DNA from: Moraxella sp. FZFQ2102
Lineage (GTDB): Bacteria > Pseudomonadota > Gammaproteobacteria > Pseudomonadales > Moraxellaceae
Assembly (NCBI RefSeq): GCF_024137865.1
Contig: NZ_CP099960.1
Location: 1,612,001 to 1,676,000, forward strand
Length of the DNA: 64,000 bases
Reading direction: 5' to 3'
Under the pieces are notes generated by a model. The model was not told the DNA's origin, ran no database searches, and saw only the letters and a program-made list of their open reading frames with translations. A program made the position numbers and the translations under genes. Below, piece after piece: positions 26,675 through 36,454 of this stretch. Within the stretch, counting starts at the first letter, position 1. Every line of letters begins with the position of its first letter.

Positions 26675-28618
26675 TTATTTTTCAGCTTTTTCAGCAGTCT
26701 TTGCCACATAATTGCCTTTTTGGGCGACGGCGTCATTCAGTAGTGTGATAAAGGCATCCACTGGCATGCTGCCTAGGTTTGCACCTTCACGAGTACGCAC
26801 ATTGACTGTACCTTCTTCGACTTCTTTATCGCCAAGCACCAGCATAAACGGAATACGCTCAAGGGTGCGTTCACGAATCTTAAAGCCGATTTTTTCGTTA
26901 CGCAAATCGCTCACCGCACGCAGGCCAGCGGCTTTTAGCTTGGCGACGACAGCATCACAGGCATCGGCTTGCTTGTCGGTGATGTTCATCACCACTGCTT
27001 GAGTAGGTGCAAGCCAAGGCGGCATCAGACCTGCGTATTCTTCGATCAAGATACCGATAAAGCGTTCAAACGAACCTAGAATCGCACGGTGTAGCATCAC
27101 AGGACGCTCTTTGTCACCGTTTTCGTTGATAAAGTCAGCATCTAGGCGTTCTGGCAAGTTGAAATCTAGTTGTAGCGTACCACATTGCCACATACGGCCT
27201 AGGCAGTCTTTTAGGCTAAATTCAATCTTCGGACCATAAAACGCACCTTCACCTTCTTGTAGTTCCCAAGCAAGACCTGCGGTATCTAGTGCATCTGCCA
27301 AAGCTTTTTCGGCATCATCCCACAGATGATCAGCGCCGACACGCTTTTCTGGACGGGTTGATAGCTTCATCACGATGTCGCTAAAGCCAAAATCTTTATA
27401 AACATCCAAAGTCAGCTTAATAAAGGCTTGGGCTTCGTCACGGATTTGGGCGTGTGTACAGAAAATATGCGCATCGTCTTGGGTAAAGCCACGCACACGC
27501 ATGATGCCATGTAGTGCACCTGATGGCTCGTTGCGATGGCATGAGCCAAATTCTGCTAGGCGTAGTGGCAAATCACGGTATGATTTTAGCCCTTGATTGA
27601 ACACCTGCACATGGCAAGGGCAGTTCATCGGCTTGATGGCATAATCACGGTTTTCAGAACTGGTGGTAAACATATTTTCGGCATAGTTTTCCCAGTGACC
27701 TGATTTTTCCCATAGGCTACGATCGACGATTTGTGGGGTTTTGATTTCAAGATAGCCATTGTCCTGCTGTACTTTACGCATATACTGCTCAAGCACTTGA
27801 TAAATCGTCCAGCCATTTGGATGCCAAAATACCATGCCAGGGGCTTGCTCTTGTAGATGGAACAAACCTAGCGCTTTACCGATCTTGCGATGGTCACGCT
27901 TTTCGGCTTCTTCGATACGCTGAATGTAGGCTTTGAGCTCTTTTTTGTCCGCCCAAGCAGTGCCATAAATACGCTGTAGCTGTTCGTTTTTGGCATCGCC
28001 ACGCCAGTAAGCACCGCTCATTTTGGTCAGTTGGAACGCTTTTAGGAAGCGAGTATTTGGCACGTGTGGGCCGCGGCACATATCGATGTATTCTTGATGA
28101 TAATACAGACCCATCGCTGTTTCATCAGGCATATCATCGATTAGGCGTAGTTTATAATCTTCGCCACGAGATTTAAAGATTTCGATGACTTCATCTCGTG
28201 GAGTCATTTTTTTGATGACATCATAGTCTTGGTCGATGAGCTGTTTCATACGCTCTTCGATGGCTTTCATGTCTTCGGGGGTGAATGGGCGTGGGCTGTA
28301 GATGTCATAATAAAAGCCGTCTTCGATGACAGGGCCGATGACCATTTTGACATCAGGGTATAGCTGTTTGACCGCATGGCCAAGCAAGTGAGCACATGAG
28401 TGGCGGATAATCTCAACGCCTTCTTGATCTTTGGCGGTGATGATTGATACGCTGGCATCAGCGGTAATTGGGTCGCAAGCATCTACCAATTTGCCATCGA
28501 CACGACCTGCGATGGTGGCTTTGGCAAGTCCTGGACCGATATCTTGGGCGATTTGCATGACGGTGGTTTGGCCGTCAAATTGACGAACACTGCCATCTGG
28601 TAAGGTGATTGCAACCAT
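26675..28618 (-). CDS. thrS: Threonine--tRNA ligase
   Basis: 647 residues, full length. Domains in order: TGS (1-65), the editing domain with [14 protein letters not shown], the class II catalytic core with the zinc-binding [10 protein letters not shown] and [19 protein letters not shown] (motif 2), motif 3 in [19 protein letters not shown], and the anticodon-binding domain. An AGGAG site lies before the ATG. The promoter is at 28708-28736. An E. coli-like operator that mimics tRNA-Thr could lie in the leader, but I did not find a clear one. infC is downstream beyond a terminator. Confidence 0.97.
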   Translation of the reverse strand: MVAITLPDGSVRQFDGQTTVMQIAQDIGPGLAKATIAGRVDGKLVDACDPITADASVSIITAKDQEGVEIIRHSCAHLLGHAVKQLYPDVKMVIGPVIEDGFYYDIYSPRPFTPEDMKAIEERMKQLIDQDYDVIKKMTPRDEVIEIFKSRGEDYKLRLIDDMPDETAMGLYYHQEYIDMCRGPHVPNTRFLKAFQLTKMSGAYWRGDAKNEQLQRIYGTAWADKKELKAYIQRIEEAEKRDHRKIGKALGLFHLQEQAPGMVFWHPNGWTIYQVLEQYMRKVQQDNGYLEIKTPQIVDRSLWEKSGHWENYAENMFTTSSENRDYAIKPMNCPCHVQVFNQGLKSYRDLPLRLAEFGSCHRNEPSGALHGIMRVRGFTQDDAHIFCTHAQIRDEAQAFIKLTLDVYKDFGFSDIVMKLSTRPEKRVGADHLWDDAEKALADALDTAGLAWELQEGEGAFYGPKIEFSLKDCLGRMWQCGTLQLDFNLPERLDADFINENGDKERPVMLHRAILGSFERFIGILIEEYAGLMPPWLAPTQAVVMNITDKQADACDAVVAKLKAAGLRAVSDLRNEKIGFKIRERTLERIPFMLVLGDKEVEEGTVNVRTREGANLGSMPVDAFITLLNDAVAQKGNYVAKTAEKAEK

Positions 28619-28707
28619 AATAACTCCTAGTGTTGGCGTTGGTAGTGATGTTTGCTACTTTCAAACATATAACCGCTACCGATTGGGAAAAAGAAAATAA
28701 TCCGACC

Positions 28708-28736
28708 ATTTTAGCAAATTTTGCTACAATAAGCAA
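28708..28736 (-). promoter_or_regulatory. Promoter of thrS, extended -10
   Basis: On the minus strand TTGCTT, a 17-base spacer, and TAAAAT preceded by TGC. It would give a leader of about 80 bases. Confidence 0.6.
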
Positions 28737-28764
28737 AAATCACCAAGCTGGGATTTGTTGCGTT

Positions 28765-29061
28765 ATGATTAACGAATTTGCGTATTTGACCATCAAGACG
28801 GGTCAGGCAACAGAATTTGAAGCAGCCTTTGATAAAGCCAAACGCATCATCAGTCAGATGTCGGGATTTATCAGTCTGAATTTATACCGTCACCATGATG
28901 GCATGGGGCGTTATTTGCTCCATGTGGTGTGGCGGGATATCGCATCGCATCAAGATAGGTTTAGAAAATCTGCTGAATACGAGCAATGGCGAGCATTGCT
29001 GCATCATTTTTATGAGCCGTTTCCAGCGGTTGAGTATTTTGAGACGGCGGTGACGCTCTAA
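28765..29061 (+). CDS. ABM-domain protein (antibiotic biosynthesis monooxygenase family)
   Basis: 98 residues from the ATG at 28765, which begins MINEFAYLTIKTGQ as expected for this fold; a longer open frame upstream overlaps the thrS promoter and is not supported. It is a single ferredoxin-like alpha/beta ABM domain, containing SGFISLNLYRHHDGMGRYLLHVVW and a conserved aromatic cluster in YEQWRALLHHFYEPFP. Members are small monooxygenases or heme- and quinol-interacting proteins acting as dimers; the substrate here is unknown. The ribosome site is weak. It is convergent with trmB. Confidence 0.72.
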   Translation: MINEFAYLTIKTGQATEFEAAFDKAKRIISQMSGFISLNLYRHHDGMGRYLLHVVWRDIASHQDRFRKSAEYEQWRALLHHFYEPFPAVEYFETAVTL

Positions 29062-29077
29062 GCCACCGCTTGTTGGT

Positions 29078-29881
29078 TTATGCCTTGATATAAATCAAAT
29101 CCCACACGCCATGACCATGGGTGATGCCACGCTGTTCAAATTTGGTCAATGGGCGATCGTCAGGACGAGGTGCAAAATTCCCCACGCCATGCGGATTGGT
29201 CAAGGTTGGCATGGTGTCAAGAACTTCTAGCATCCAAAAGGCATAATGCTCCCAATCGGTCGCTGCATGGAATTTGCCACCTGTATTCAGTACGCGTACG
29301 ACTTTGTCCATGCGGTCATGGGTGACGAAGCGGCGTTTATAATGACGCTTTTTTTGCCATGGATCAGGGAAATATAATTGCACGGTATCCAGATGATTAT
29401 CAGGCAGATTATCCAGTAGGGCGATGGCATCACCGTTGATAACTTTAAGGTTGGTGAGACCCATCTCATCTGCCAGTAGTGCTAAGCGACCGATACCCGG
29501 CTCATGCACTTCGATGCCGATGAAGTTGGTCTGTGGGGCGTTTTTTGCCATCTCAAGCAGGCTGTCACCCATCCCAAAGCCGATCTCAAGGGTAAGCGGC
29601 GCATCACTGCCATTTGGCGTATCGGCGAATAACGCACGCAAATCAGTGATGTGGCTGACATCGCCAAGCTTACCAAGCTCGCCTGTGCTATTGACATAAA
29701 TATGCCCAAGACTGCCACCCACCAGCACTTGCTCGACCTGCTGGCTCATGTGGGTACGGCGTTTCATAAAGGTATTGATTTTGCGAAACTGCTCAGGTGT
29801 CTGTGCAAGCTTGGCAAGTCGTGTGCTGATTTCGTCGGTATCGATGACAGGGCTGTCTGCTTGGGTGGTTGAATTTGTCAT
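29078..29881 (-). CDS. trmB: tRNA (guanine-N7-)-methyltransferase
   Basis: 267 residues. SAM motif I is [15 protein letters not shown], followed by [13 protein letters not shown], and [17 protein letters not shown] is the hallmark TrmB motif. It makes m7G46 in tRNA. An N-terminal extension of about 60 residues comes before the usual start of the family ([15 protein letters not shown]), so an internal start is possible, but [10 protein letters not shown] at 29881 is the first ATG. No operon partner is obvious. Confidence 0.94.
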   Translation of the reverse strand: MTNSTTQADSPVIDTDEISTRLAKLAQTPEQFRKINTFMKRRTHMSQQVEQVLVGGSLGHIYVNSTGELGKLGDVSHITDLRALFADTPNGSDAPLTLEIGFGMGDSLLEMAKNAPQTNFIGIEVHEPGIGRLALLADEMGLTNLKVINGDAIALLDNLPDNHLDTVQLYFPDPWQKKRHYKRRFVTHDRMDKVVRVLNTGGKFHAATDWEHYAFWMLEVLDTMPTLTNPHGVGNFAPRPDDRPLTKFEQRGITHGHGVWDLIYIKA

Positions 29882-30063
29882 AAAAGGGCGTAAAATGTTA
29901 GCTTAAAAATAGCCGTCATTATAATGTGTTTTGTGATTTTGAACAAGCGGACAAACTTGTCTGCGATGCAATCGGCTTTTGCTGTTTTGCGTGCGTCTGT
30001 TCTGATCTTTATTTTTGCCAAATTTGCCAATCCAATCCAAGCCAAATTAAGTTAAGCCAAGTT

Positions 30064-31005
30064 ATGTTTCGTTTACCGTTTTTAGAAGATACCACGCCAC
30101 CGCCATTTTATCAGGCGACCATCAATGCTGCCAAGCGTCGCAAGCTTGATCAGTGGTTTATCGGTCATCGCTCGCAGGCGTATTATTTGAAGCGATTTGA
30201 TGAATTTGATCGGGCAGGCAAGCTACACGCGCGTTGGCATTGGGCGGCGTTTTTTATGACTTTTGGCTGGCTTTTGTATCGCAAACGCTACTTGGACTGT
30301 GTGGTGTATTGTGTCGCTGGTTGGTCATTTATCAAGGTGAATATTGCCATCATCTTGGCGGTGAGTGAGTTTGTGCTGATTGGGCATTTGCCTGATGCTT
30401 GGCAGGTGATGGCTCGTGTGGGGATTGGGCTCTTGGTATGGCTATTTTGGGCAGGCATGGTGGCGAGATGGGCGGATGCGTATTATTATCGCATGGCTCG
30501 GCGTGAGATCGCTGATGCGCTAGAGCTGTACCCTGATGATGACGAAGCACAGCGGGCGCATCTACAGTACGAAGGCGGAGTGAGCTTGGTGGGCTTGTCG
30601 GTGGCGTTTGTGATTTTTGGGATTTTGTTGTCGGTGATTGCGACGGTGTTTGTGCCGATGTATGCCAAGCACCAAGAGCAACAAGTCCTGCATGAAGTCT
30701 ATACCGAAGCCAGCGCCATCGCCAAACAGGTCGATGTGGTGATGGCAAGCACAGGGCAATGTCCGACCGACCGTCAAGTCACAAGTAGCACGCATCGAGC
30801 CGAGATTCACATCACTAAGGCACCAGCTGGCATACGCACTGACTGTGCGGTGGTGGCAAGGATTACAGGGGCGTATTATCCGATTCGCTATCTAAATGGG
30901 CGGACGCTGACGATTTATCACGACAAAACTAGTGACGGCACTGTGCTGTGGCGATGCCAGTCGTCTTTATCCAAGAAACAATCACCAAAGCATTGTTTGG
31001 GCTAG
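30064..31005 (+). CDS. DUF2628 membrane protein with a C-terminal type IV pilin-like domain
   Basis: 313 residues from the ATG at 30064 (the frame opens earlier but without a family start). The N-terminal part holds YYLKRFDEFDRAGKLHARWHW and membrane segments at about 61-70, 84-104 and 119-134, the DUF2628 pattern. A helix at about 176-199 is followed by AKHQEQQVLHEVYTEASAIA, STGQCP, and near the end VLWRCQSS with PKHC (Cys298 and Cys311). The order of hydrophobic helix, amphipathic helix, GxCP, WRC and PxxC matches a type IV pilin, but the prepilin peptidase signal is replaced by the DUF2628 part. Role unknown; the TraX-family gene starts three bases later. Confidence 0.68.
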   Translation: MFRLPFLEDTTPPPFYQATINAAKRRKLDQWFIGHRSQAYYLKRFDEFDRAGKLHARWHWAAFFMTFGWLLYRKRYLDCVVYCVAGWSFIKVNIAIILAVSEFVLIGHLPDAWQVMARVGIGLLVWLFWAGMVARWADAYYYRMARREIADALELYPDDDEAQRAHLQYEGGVSLVGLSVAFVIFGILLSVIATVFVPMYAKHQEQQVLHEVYTEASAIAKQVDVVMASTGQCPTDRQVTSSTHRAEIHITKAPAGIRTDCAVVARITGAYYPIRYLNGRTLTIYHDKTSDGTVLWRCQSSLSKKQSPKHCLG

Positions 31006-31008
31006 TTG

Positions 31009-31743
31009 ATGATCAAAGCAAATGCGTTGACGACTTATCAGCTAAAGCTGATGATGCTTGTGGCGATGGTGATTGACCATGTGGCATGGGCATTCGTCCC
31101 CACCGAGAGTCTCGCAGGCGAGCTGATGCACACCATCGGGCGGATGGTCGCACCGATGATGGCGTATTTTTTGGCAATGGGTTTTGCCAAAAGTCGTGAT
31201 GTCATGCGTTATCTTGGACGGCTATTTGGCTTTGCTGTGATGTCACAGCCGGTGTTTATGTGGTTTCAGTACCAAATTGGTACGGTAGATGCCATCGGTG
31301 ATGTCATGTGGGGCAATGTGTTGTTCTCACTTGGTACGGCACTGTTGGCACTGATGCTATGGCAGTCACGGCTTGACAAGTGGCTCAAGCTACTCGCTAT
31401 GCTACCACTGATGCTCTTGGCAGATCTGAGCGAATACGGTATGGCGATGATACTGTGGGCGATGATATTTGATCGCTTGCGACTGCACAAAGCACAGATG
31501 CTCATCGTGTATCTGCTTAGCCTGCCTATTGCCTATATACTGATTTATGGTATCAATATCACCGCAGGACTGGGCGTGATGCATTTTGGCATGGCACTAT
31601 CTGCGGCGCTGATTGCACTGCATAATGGGCAACAAGGGCGAGCGATACCCTTATGGCTTGGTGGTCGATACTTGTTTTATGGCTTTTATCCTGTGCATTT
31701 GGCAGTGATTGCATGGATTGTGTCTTATGTTGATTGTTGCTAA
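31009..31743 (+). CDS. TraX-family membrane protein (putative acyltransferase)
   Basis: 244 residues, with about eight membrane segments and the TraX start QLKLMMLVAMVIDHV, which carries the conserved aspartate-histidine pair, followed by IGRMVAPMMAYFLAMGF. In the F plasmid, TraX acetylates the N-terminus of the TraA pilin; chromosomal members are common and their targets are mostly unknown. The preceding gene ends at 31005 and encodes a pilin-like tail, so the pair may be translationally coupled and functionally linked. An in-frame TTG at 31006 is a poorer start. Confidence 0.78.
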   Translation: MIKANALTTYQLKLMMLVAMVIDHVAWAFVPTESLAGELMHTIGRMVAPMMAYFLAMGFAKSRDVMRYLGRLFGFAVMSQPVFMWFQYQIGTVDAIGDVMWGNVLFSLGTALLALMLWQSRLDKWLKLLAMLPLMLLADLSEYGMAMILWAMIFDRLRLHKAQMLIVYLLSLPIAYILIYGINITAGLGVMHFGMALSAALIALHNGQQGRAIPLWLGGRYLFYGFYPVHLAVIAWIVSYVDCC

Positions 31744-31777
31744 AGATTTCATTCGATCAGCCTGCATTACCCAACCG

Positions 31778-32359
31778 TCAATCCGAACGATATTGCCGAA
31801 GTAGTTCTGAGAGTGTATGAGCAGTTGGACTTTGGCAGAGTGTTGGGGCAATCTGTTTGATGATATCAATGGGTAATTCCCACCATTTTAGCTGTAGTAA
31901 TAATTCAATAATCTCCTCACTAAAGCGTGGTTTGATGATTTGTGCAGGATTGCCACCGACAATATGATAAGGGGCGACATCTTTGATGACGTGGGCATTT
32001 GCACCAATGATTGCTCCATCGCCAATTTGCACGCCTGACATGATGGTTGCACCAGTTGCAATCCACACATCATGACCAACGATAACATCACCGCGTGTGG
32101 TAGGATGTCCTGTGATATCCATCCCTCCTAGGTCGTCTTGATAGATATGTCCAAAGGGAAAAGTACTAATCCAATCAGCACGATGATTACCGCCCAAAAA
32201 GATGTTGATATTTTTTGCCAATGAGCAAAATGAACCAATTTGCAGTTGAGCACCCTCATCCCATTGATGAATGGATAAATTTTCTATGCCATAGGTATAG
32301 CGACCAATGCTGATTGGGCTGTTGCCGATTTTTCCTGTACGAATTTGACCGACGCTCAT
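31778..32359 (-). CDS. CatB-related O-acetyltransferase (xenobiotic acyltransferase type)
   Basis: 193 residues of left-handed beta-helix (hexapeptide) repeats. IQWDEGAQLQIGSFCSLA leads to GNHRADWISTFPF, which holds the catalytic histidine of the XAT group, and GHDVWIATGATIMSGVQIGDGAIIGANA is the helix core, ending IVGGNPAQIIKPRF. Relatives include CatB chloramphenicol and Vat streptogramin acetyltransferases, and sugar O-acetyltransferases. The substrate cannot be deduced; resistance is not implied. Composition looks a little more AT-rich than neighbours, and nothing around it is functionally linked, so transfer is possible. Confidence 0.82.
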   Translation of the reverse strand: MSVGQIRTGKIGNSPISIGRYTYGIENLSIHQWDEGAQLQIGSFCSLAKNINIFLGGNHRADWISTFPFGHIYQDDLGGMDITGHPTTRGDVIVGHDVWIATGATIMSGVQIGDGAIIGANAHVIKDVAPYHIVGGNPAQIIKPRFSEEIIELLLQLKWWELPIDIIKQIAPTLCQSPTAHTLSELLRQYRSD

Positions 32360-32419
32360 ATGTTTCCTTGTTGATTTGATTGGTAAATGTATTAAAGGCG
32401 GGCATGGATTTGGTCTATA

Positions 32420-34705
32420 TCACCACCCCACAGGATCGACATCAATACTCATCCGTACCGCCTTGGTGCTAGGCAGTGCCTGCACCGCTCCCCACCAAGT
32501 ATCCAAAAAACTGTGCAAGCTTGGTCTGTGTTTGGCAAGAATGAGCATCTGCACTTGATAGCGGTTGTTCTTCTTGGTCATCGGCGCATCAATCGGGCCA
32601 TTGATGGCAAAAGGATGCGGATTTGGCAGGCAGGCTTTGGCATCGCTAATGGCAGCTTTGGCGCGCGCATAGTGCGTGCTTTCGGCGCGGATCAGCACCG
32701 CATGGCTGTAGGGCGGCAGTCCCAATTTGGCACGCTCGCTAAGCAGATCTTGGGCAAAGCTGCCATAGCCATCACGCACCAGATGTACAAGCAGCGGATT
32801 GTGTGGCTGCATGGTCTGAATGAATACTTGACCTTGTTTTTGCGCGCGTCCAGCACGACCTGCCACTTGGATGATCTGCTGTGCGGTATGCTCAGGCGAG
32901 CGAAAATCGGGCGATAAAAAGCCCAAATCCGCATTGGCAATGACTACAAGCGTGACATTGGGGAAATGATGCCCCTTGGCGATCATCTGCGTGCCGACCA
33001 AGATCGCAGGGCGGTCGGTGTGAATCTGCGCGCCTAGGGCGTCCCATGCGCCTTTTTTGCGCATGGTGTCGCGATCGATTTGCAAGATAGGATAAACGGT
33101 ACTGCTGACCTGTGGATTGGCAAATAAAGCGTGCAAATGCTCAACAAGGCGTGTCGTTCCTGTACCGACGCTATCAAGATTGCTGCTGTTACATTCAGGG
33201 CAGTGGCTTGGCAGTGGTGTGATGTAGCCGCAGTGATGGCAGCGCAGGGTGCTGTACATCGGCTGTAGATTGTTCTTATGCACAGTTAGGTGTGCATCAC
33301 AGTTTGGGCAGTCGGCTTGATGACCGCAGGCGGCACAGATCAGAATCGGCGCATAGCCACGGCGATTGATAAAGACCAGCACCTGCTCGCCTTTGGCAAG
33401 CGTATCACGCATCGCGCGCACTGTCTCGGGCGAAAATGTGGTATCGCTAAGCTTGCCATCGGTGTGCATGATGGCTTGGCTGCCCAGTCGCATATCAATC
33501 AGTCGTAGTTTGGCTTGGTTGGCATTACCTGCTCTATTATGTAGTTTTAACAAACTAAGCTTGGCATCATTAACCAGCTTTAGATGCTCAAGGCTTGGGG
33601 TGGCTGTACCAAGCAGTACAGGGATTTTGGCAAACATCGCGCGTACCATCGCCACATCGCAGGCGTGATAGCGCAGGTGGTCTTGCTGTTTATATGAACT
33701 GTCGTGTGCTTCATCGATGATGATCAGACCCAGATGATCAAAAGGATATAGCACGCTTGAGCGCGTGCCGATGATAATCTGCGCTGCGCCTGTCTGACAC
33801 GCACGCCATCCTGCCAAGCGTTCGCTGTCACTCAGATTAGAATGCAGCACACAAATGGCAGCGGTGAAGCGATTAGCAAAGCGTGATTTGGTCTGTGGGG
33901 TAAGCCCAATCTCAGGCACCAAAATCAGCACCTGCTTGCCTTGTGATAGCACATGAGCCATCGCCTGCAGATACACTTCAGTTTTGCCCGAGCCTGTCAC
34001 ACCATCGAGCAAAAACCCCTGATACTGACCGCGATCACAAGCAGAAGTAATCGTATCAATGGCGTGCTGCTGCTCATCATTGGCGGGCAGATGCGACTGT
34101 TTGAGCTGTGCTTTTGGTGGGATGGTGGTGGGGGTGATTTGCTCGGTTTGGCTGATTAAGCCCTTATCCAGTAAGGCTTTGAGCGTCTGCCGACTTGCGC
34201 CGATGGCGGTGAGTGCGGATAAGTCCATACCGTTATCATGCTGGGCAAGTGCGCTTAATAGTTGGCGTTGTTTTTTGGCAGTTTTGGGCAAGTGCTGTAG
34301 TAGCGTATCGATCGGTGTGCTTGGGTCAATCCGATAGACTGTCGATGGCGTGCTGATGGGCTTGCCTTGATTGATAAGTGTCAGCAGCATCACGCTATAG
34401 ACATCACCCAATGGATGATGATAATACTTGCCAAGCCACTGCGCCAAGCGAATCAGATCATCGCCGATGATGGGCGCGGTATCGATGATATTACTGATGG
34501 CTTTGAGCTTATCGGCAGGCACTTGGCTGTCTTGTCGTGCGATGTGTGCAGTGACGATGCCGATTAGCTGCCGTCTGCCAAAGGGTGCGATGACGCGGCT
34601 ACCGATGGCAGGTAGGGCGAAATTTTTTGGACATAAATAATCAAAAAAATCCCCCACAGGTACCGCCAAAGCGACTTGGATCAGCGTGTCATGAGTGCTT
34701 GTCAT
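32420..34705 (-). CDS. priA: Primosomal replication protein N' (helicase PriA)
   Basis: 761 residues, full length. It has the N-terminal DNA-binding domain beginning QVALAVPVGDFFDYL, Walker A GVTGSGKTEVYL, DEAH box IIDEAHDSSYKQQD, and two zinc sites in CAACGHQADCPNCD and CHHCGYITPLPSHCPECN. PriA restarts collapsed replication forks by loading the helicase. GTQMIAKGHHFPNVTLV is the typical C-terminal helicase motif. The gene stands on the minus strand 18 bases upstream of nothing co-linear except a gap, and it follows the peroxidase gene by 18 bases, so read-through from there is likely. Confidence 0.96.
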   Translation of the reverse strand: MTSTHDTLIQVALAVPVGDFFDYLCPKNFALPAIGSRVIAPFGRRQLIGIVTAHIARQDSQVPADKLKAISNIIDTAPIIGDDLIRLAQWLGKYYHHPLGDVYSVMLLTLINQGKPISTPSTVYRIDPSTPIDTLLQHLPKTAKKQRQLLSALAQHDNGMDLSALTAIGASRQTLKALLDKGLISQTEQITPTTIPPKAQLKQSHLPANDEQQHAIDTITSACDRGQYQGFLLDGVTGSGKTEVYLQAMAHVLSQGKQVLILVPEIGLTPQTKSRFANRFTAAICVLHSNLSDSERLAGWRACQTGAAQIIIGTRSSVLYPFDHLGLIIIDEAHDSSYKQQDHLRYHACDVAMVRAMFAKIPVLLGTATPSLEHLKLVNDAKLSLLKLHNRAGNANQAKLRLIDMRLGSQAIMHTDGKLSDTTFSPETVRAMRDTLAKGEQVLVFINRRGYAPILICAACGHQADCPNCDAHLTVHKNNLQPMYSTLRCHHCGYITPLPSHCPECNSSNLDSVGTGTTRLVEHLHALFANPQVSSTVYPILQIDRDTMRKKGAWDALGAQIHTDRPAILVGTQMIAKGHHFPNVTLVVIANADLGFLSPDFRSPEHTAQQIIQVAGRAGRAQKQGQVFIQTMQPHNPLLVHLVRDGYGSFAQDLLSERAKLGLPPYSHAVLIRAESTHYARAKAAISDAKACLPNPHPFAINGPIDAPMTKKNNRYQVQMLILAKHRPSLHSFLDTWWGAVQALPSTKAVRMSIDVDPVGW

Positions 34706-34723
34706 GGGGGATTGCCGTCTGAT

Positions 34724-35632
34724 TTAGGCATCTAGCTGCGATAAGCGCTCGAGCGATGGTGCGAAATAATACGCCCCTGTCATTGCGGTGGTGACATTTT
34801 TAAGCAGTAAGTCAGTCTTACCATCAGTCTCACCAAACATCGATAGCAGCTGCGCTTCGATATTCCACAGGCGCGCAGCATAAGCGATGAACAGTAGGCC
34901 GTGCTCACCTGTCACCGTGCCATAAGGCAGGCTGCGGCGGACGATTTCAAGGGTTTTGCCGTCTTCTTTTAAATTGGTACGGCCTAAATGTGAATCAGGC
35001 AAGCGATCAGCTTTATCAAATTCGATGTTGTCCGTCTTAGAGCGGCCGATGCACGCTTCTTGCTCGCTGATGCTCATCTTGTCCCATTTTGGCAGATCGT
35101 GGCGGTATTTTTGCACCATCACATAGCTGCCGCCTGCATCCACGCCATCATTGATGACGGCGACCGAATTGATGTTTTCGCCTTGTGGGTTTTCTGTGCC
35201 ATCGACGAAGCCTTCTAGGCCGCGATCTTCGATGTAGCGAAAGCCGTGCGTCTCACGCTCAATACTGGCAAGACCTGCAAAAGCCGCGACCACTTCACTG
35301 CCAAGCTTAAAGTTCACATCAGGGCGCAAAGACTGGATGTGAAATAGCAAATCGGCTTGTGTGGCAGGGGCAAGACCACCGCCCAAAGGACGAAATGGCT
35401 TAAGCTGACTGCCTTCGCCATCTTTGGCAATCTTCGCCCACAGATCCACCCCAAAGCCGATGGTTAGACCCAATTGTTCATTGGGAAATTTGTCCTGCAG
35501 TGCTTGTAAGCTTGTCAAAGCAGCACGGCAAGCGGCGGCAAGTTTGCCAAGATCGCTGTCGGTGATGGCTGCTTCCATGACGATGCTGGCACGGCAATGA
35601 TCAGGAATGATGGCTGATTGGGGAGTTGGCAT
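34724..35632 (-). CDS. Dyp-type peroxidase (YfeX-like)
   Basis: 302 residues. The family signature GFVDGTENPQG holds the catalytic aspartate, and DSHLGRTN supplies the proximal heme histidine; the arginine of the active site is in EIVRRSLPYG. These enzymes use peroxide to oxidise organic substrates, and the YfeX group has been linked to heme handling. No encapsulin or Tat signal gene is near, and no signal peptide is visible, so it should be cytoplasmic. Its stop is 18 bases before the priA start on the same strand. Confidence 0.9.
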   Translation of the reverse strand: MPTPQSAIIPDHCRASIVMEAAITDSDLGKLAAACRAALTSLQALQDKFPNEQLGLTIGFGVDLWAKIAKDGEGSQLKPFRPLGGGLAPATQADLLFHIQSLRPDVNFKLGSEVVAAFAGLASIERETHGFRYIEDRGLEGFVDGTENPQGENINSVAVINDGVDAGGSYVMVQKYRHDLPKWDKMSISEQEACIGRSKTDNIEFDKADRLPDSHLGRTNLKEDGKTLEIVRRSLPYGTVTGEHGLLFIAYAARLWNIEAQLLSMFGETDGKTDLLLKNVTTAMTGAYYFAPSLERLSQLDA

Positions 35633-35700
35633 GAAGTATCCTTATGGGGTTAATTATCTTAAATAACTGATCTATTATAGCAAATTTTTAACAAATACCC

Positions 35701-35733
35701 AAAAACAAAAGCCCTTGAAAGTCAAGAGCTTAT
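35701..35733 (-). terminator. Intrinsic terminator of ridA
   Basis: AAGCTCTTGA and TCAAGGGCTT arms with a three-base loop, then TTGTTTTT on the minus strand, 28 bases past the ridA stop. Confidence 0.7.
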
Positions 35734-35760
35734 GCTGTATGTCTTAAGCTTTGGTGAGCA

Positions 35761-36141
35761 TTAGGCGATGTGTAAAATCGCTTCAATCTCAACCACGCCA
35801 CCTTTTGGCAAAGCGGCTACTTGCACAGCTGCACGCGCAGGATAAGGGGCTGATAGCTGCTCTTCAAAGACGGTATTTAGCAGAGCAAAATCTGCCAAAT
35901 CGGTCAATGATACATTGAATTTCACCGTGTCGTTCAGGCTGCCACCAGCGGCTTTGGCGATGGCTGCAAGGTTATCAAACGCTTGGCGCGCTTGTGCTTC
36001 AAAGCCTTCTTTTAACTCCATTGTCTTAGGATCAAGACCTAGCTGACCTGAGATATAGACAGTGTTGCCAACTTTGATGGCTTGTGAATAAGTACCGACA
36101 GCCGCAGGTGCATCGTCAGTGTGAATGACTTGTTTTGACAT
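35761..36141 (-). CDS. ridA: RidA family reactive-intermediate deaminase
   Basis: 126 residues, one RidA/YjgF domain. The arginine that anchors the substrate carboxylate is in [20 protein letters not shown], and [23 protein letters not shown] matches the start of the family. RidA hydrolyses enamine and imine products of PLP enzymes to ketoacids. It follows spoT and the 58-residue ORF on the same strand; spoT-ridA neighbours are common in gammaproteobacteria. Confidence 0.94.
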   Translation of the reverse strand: MSKQVIHTDDAPAAVGTYSQAIKVGNTVYISGQLGLDPKTMELKEGFEAQARQAFDNLAAIAKAAGGSLNDTVKFNVSLTDLADFALLNTVFEEQLSAPYPARAAVQVAALPKGGVVEIEAILHIA

Positions 36142-36185
36142 ATAAAATCCTAGAGTAATGCAAGCGCGCTATTTTAAGCTTCTGC

Positions 36186-36362
36186 TTAAGCTTTTTTGGC
36201 CTGGAAATAAGCGCGCAGCTTATCGAACAGGCTAACCGCCGTGCCTGTGTATTCAATGTTCGGCGCAACATTGTCTGCAGTTTTTGGCAAAAGTGTTGGC
36301 TCTACTTTGCCAAGAAAATGCGCAGCGTCTTTTTGGTTACTTAAATCAATTTTACAACACAT
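36186..36362 (-). CDS. Small protein of 58 residues between spoT and ridA, unknown
   Basis: Read on the minus strand from the ATG at 36362 the protein is MCCKIDLSNQKDAAHFLGKV, then EPTLLPKTADNVAPNIEYTG, then TAVSLFDKLRAYFQAKKA. The ribosome site AAGGAGG is one of the strongest in the window and is 6 bases before the ATG. It has two adjacent cysteines at positions 2 and 3, an acidic middle, and a basic amphipathic C-terminal helix. No signal or membrane segment. I recognise no family. The position inside the spoT-ridA transcript and the ribosome site are the reasons to call it real. Confidence 0.62.
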   Translation of the reverse strand: MCCKIDLSNQKDAAHFLGKVEPTLLPKTADNVAPNIEYTGTAVSLFDKLRAYFQAKKA

Positions 36363-36454
36363 GGCAGCCTCCTTAGCTTGTGGGGTTTGCCTTTATAATA
36401 AAACAAATCAGGGCGTAATTTCAAGTGCTTTTGTGCAGATTTGGCGACTTGTGA

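Noticed and set aside
31009..31743. Conjugative element suggested by the TraX-family gene
   Set aside because: No other transfer gene, integrase or att-like repeat is present; chromosomal TraX relatives are common.
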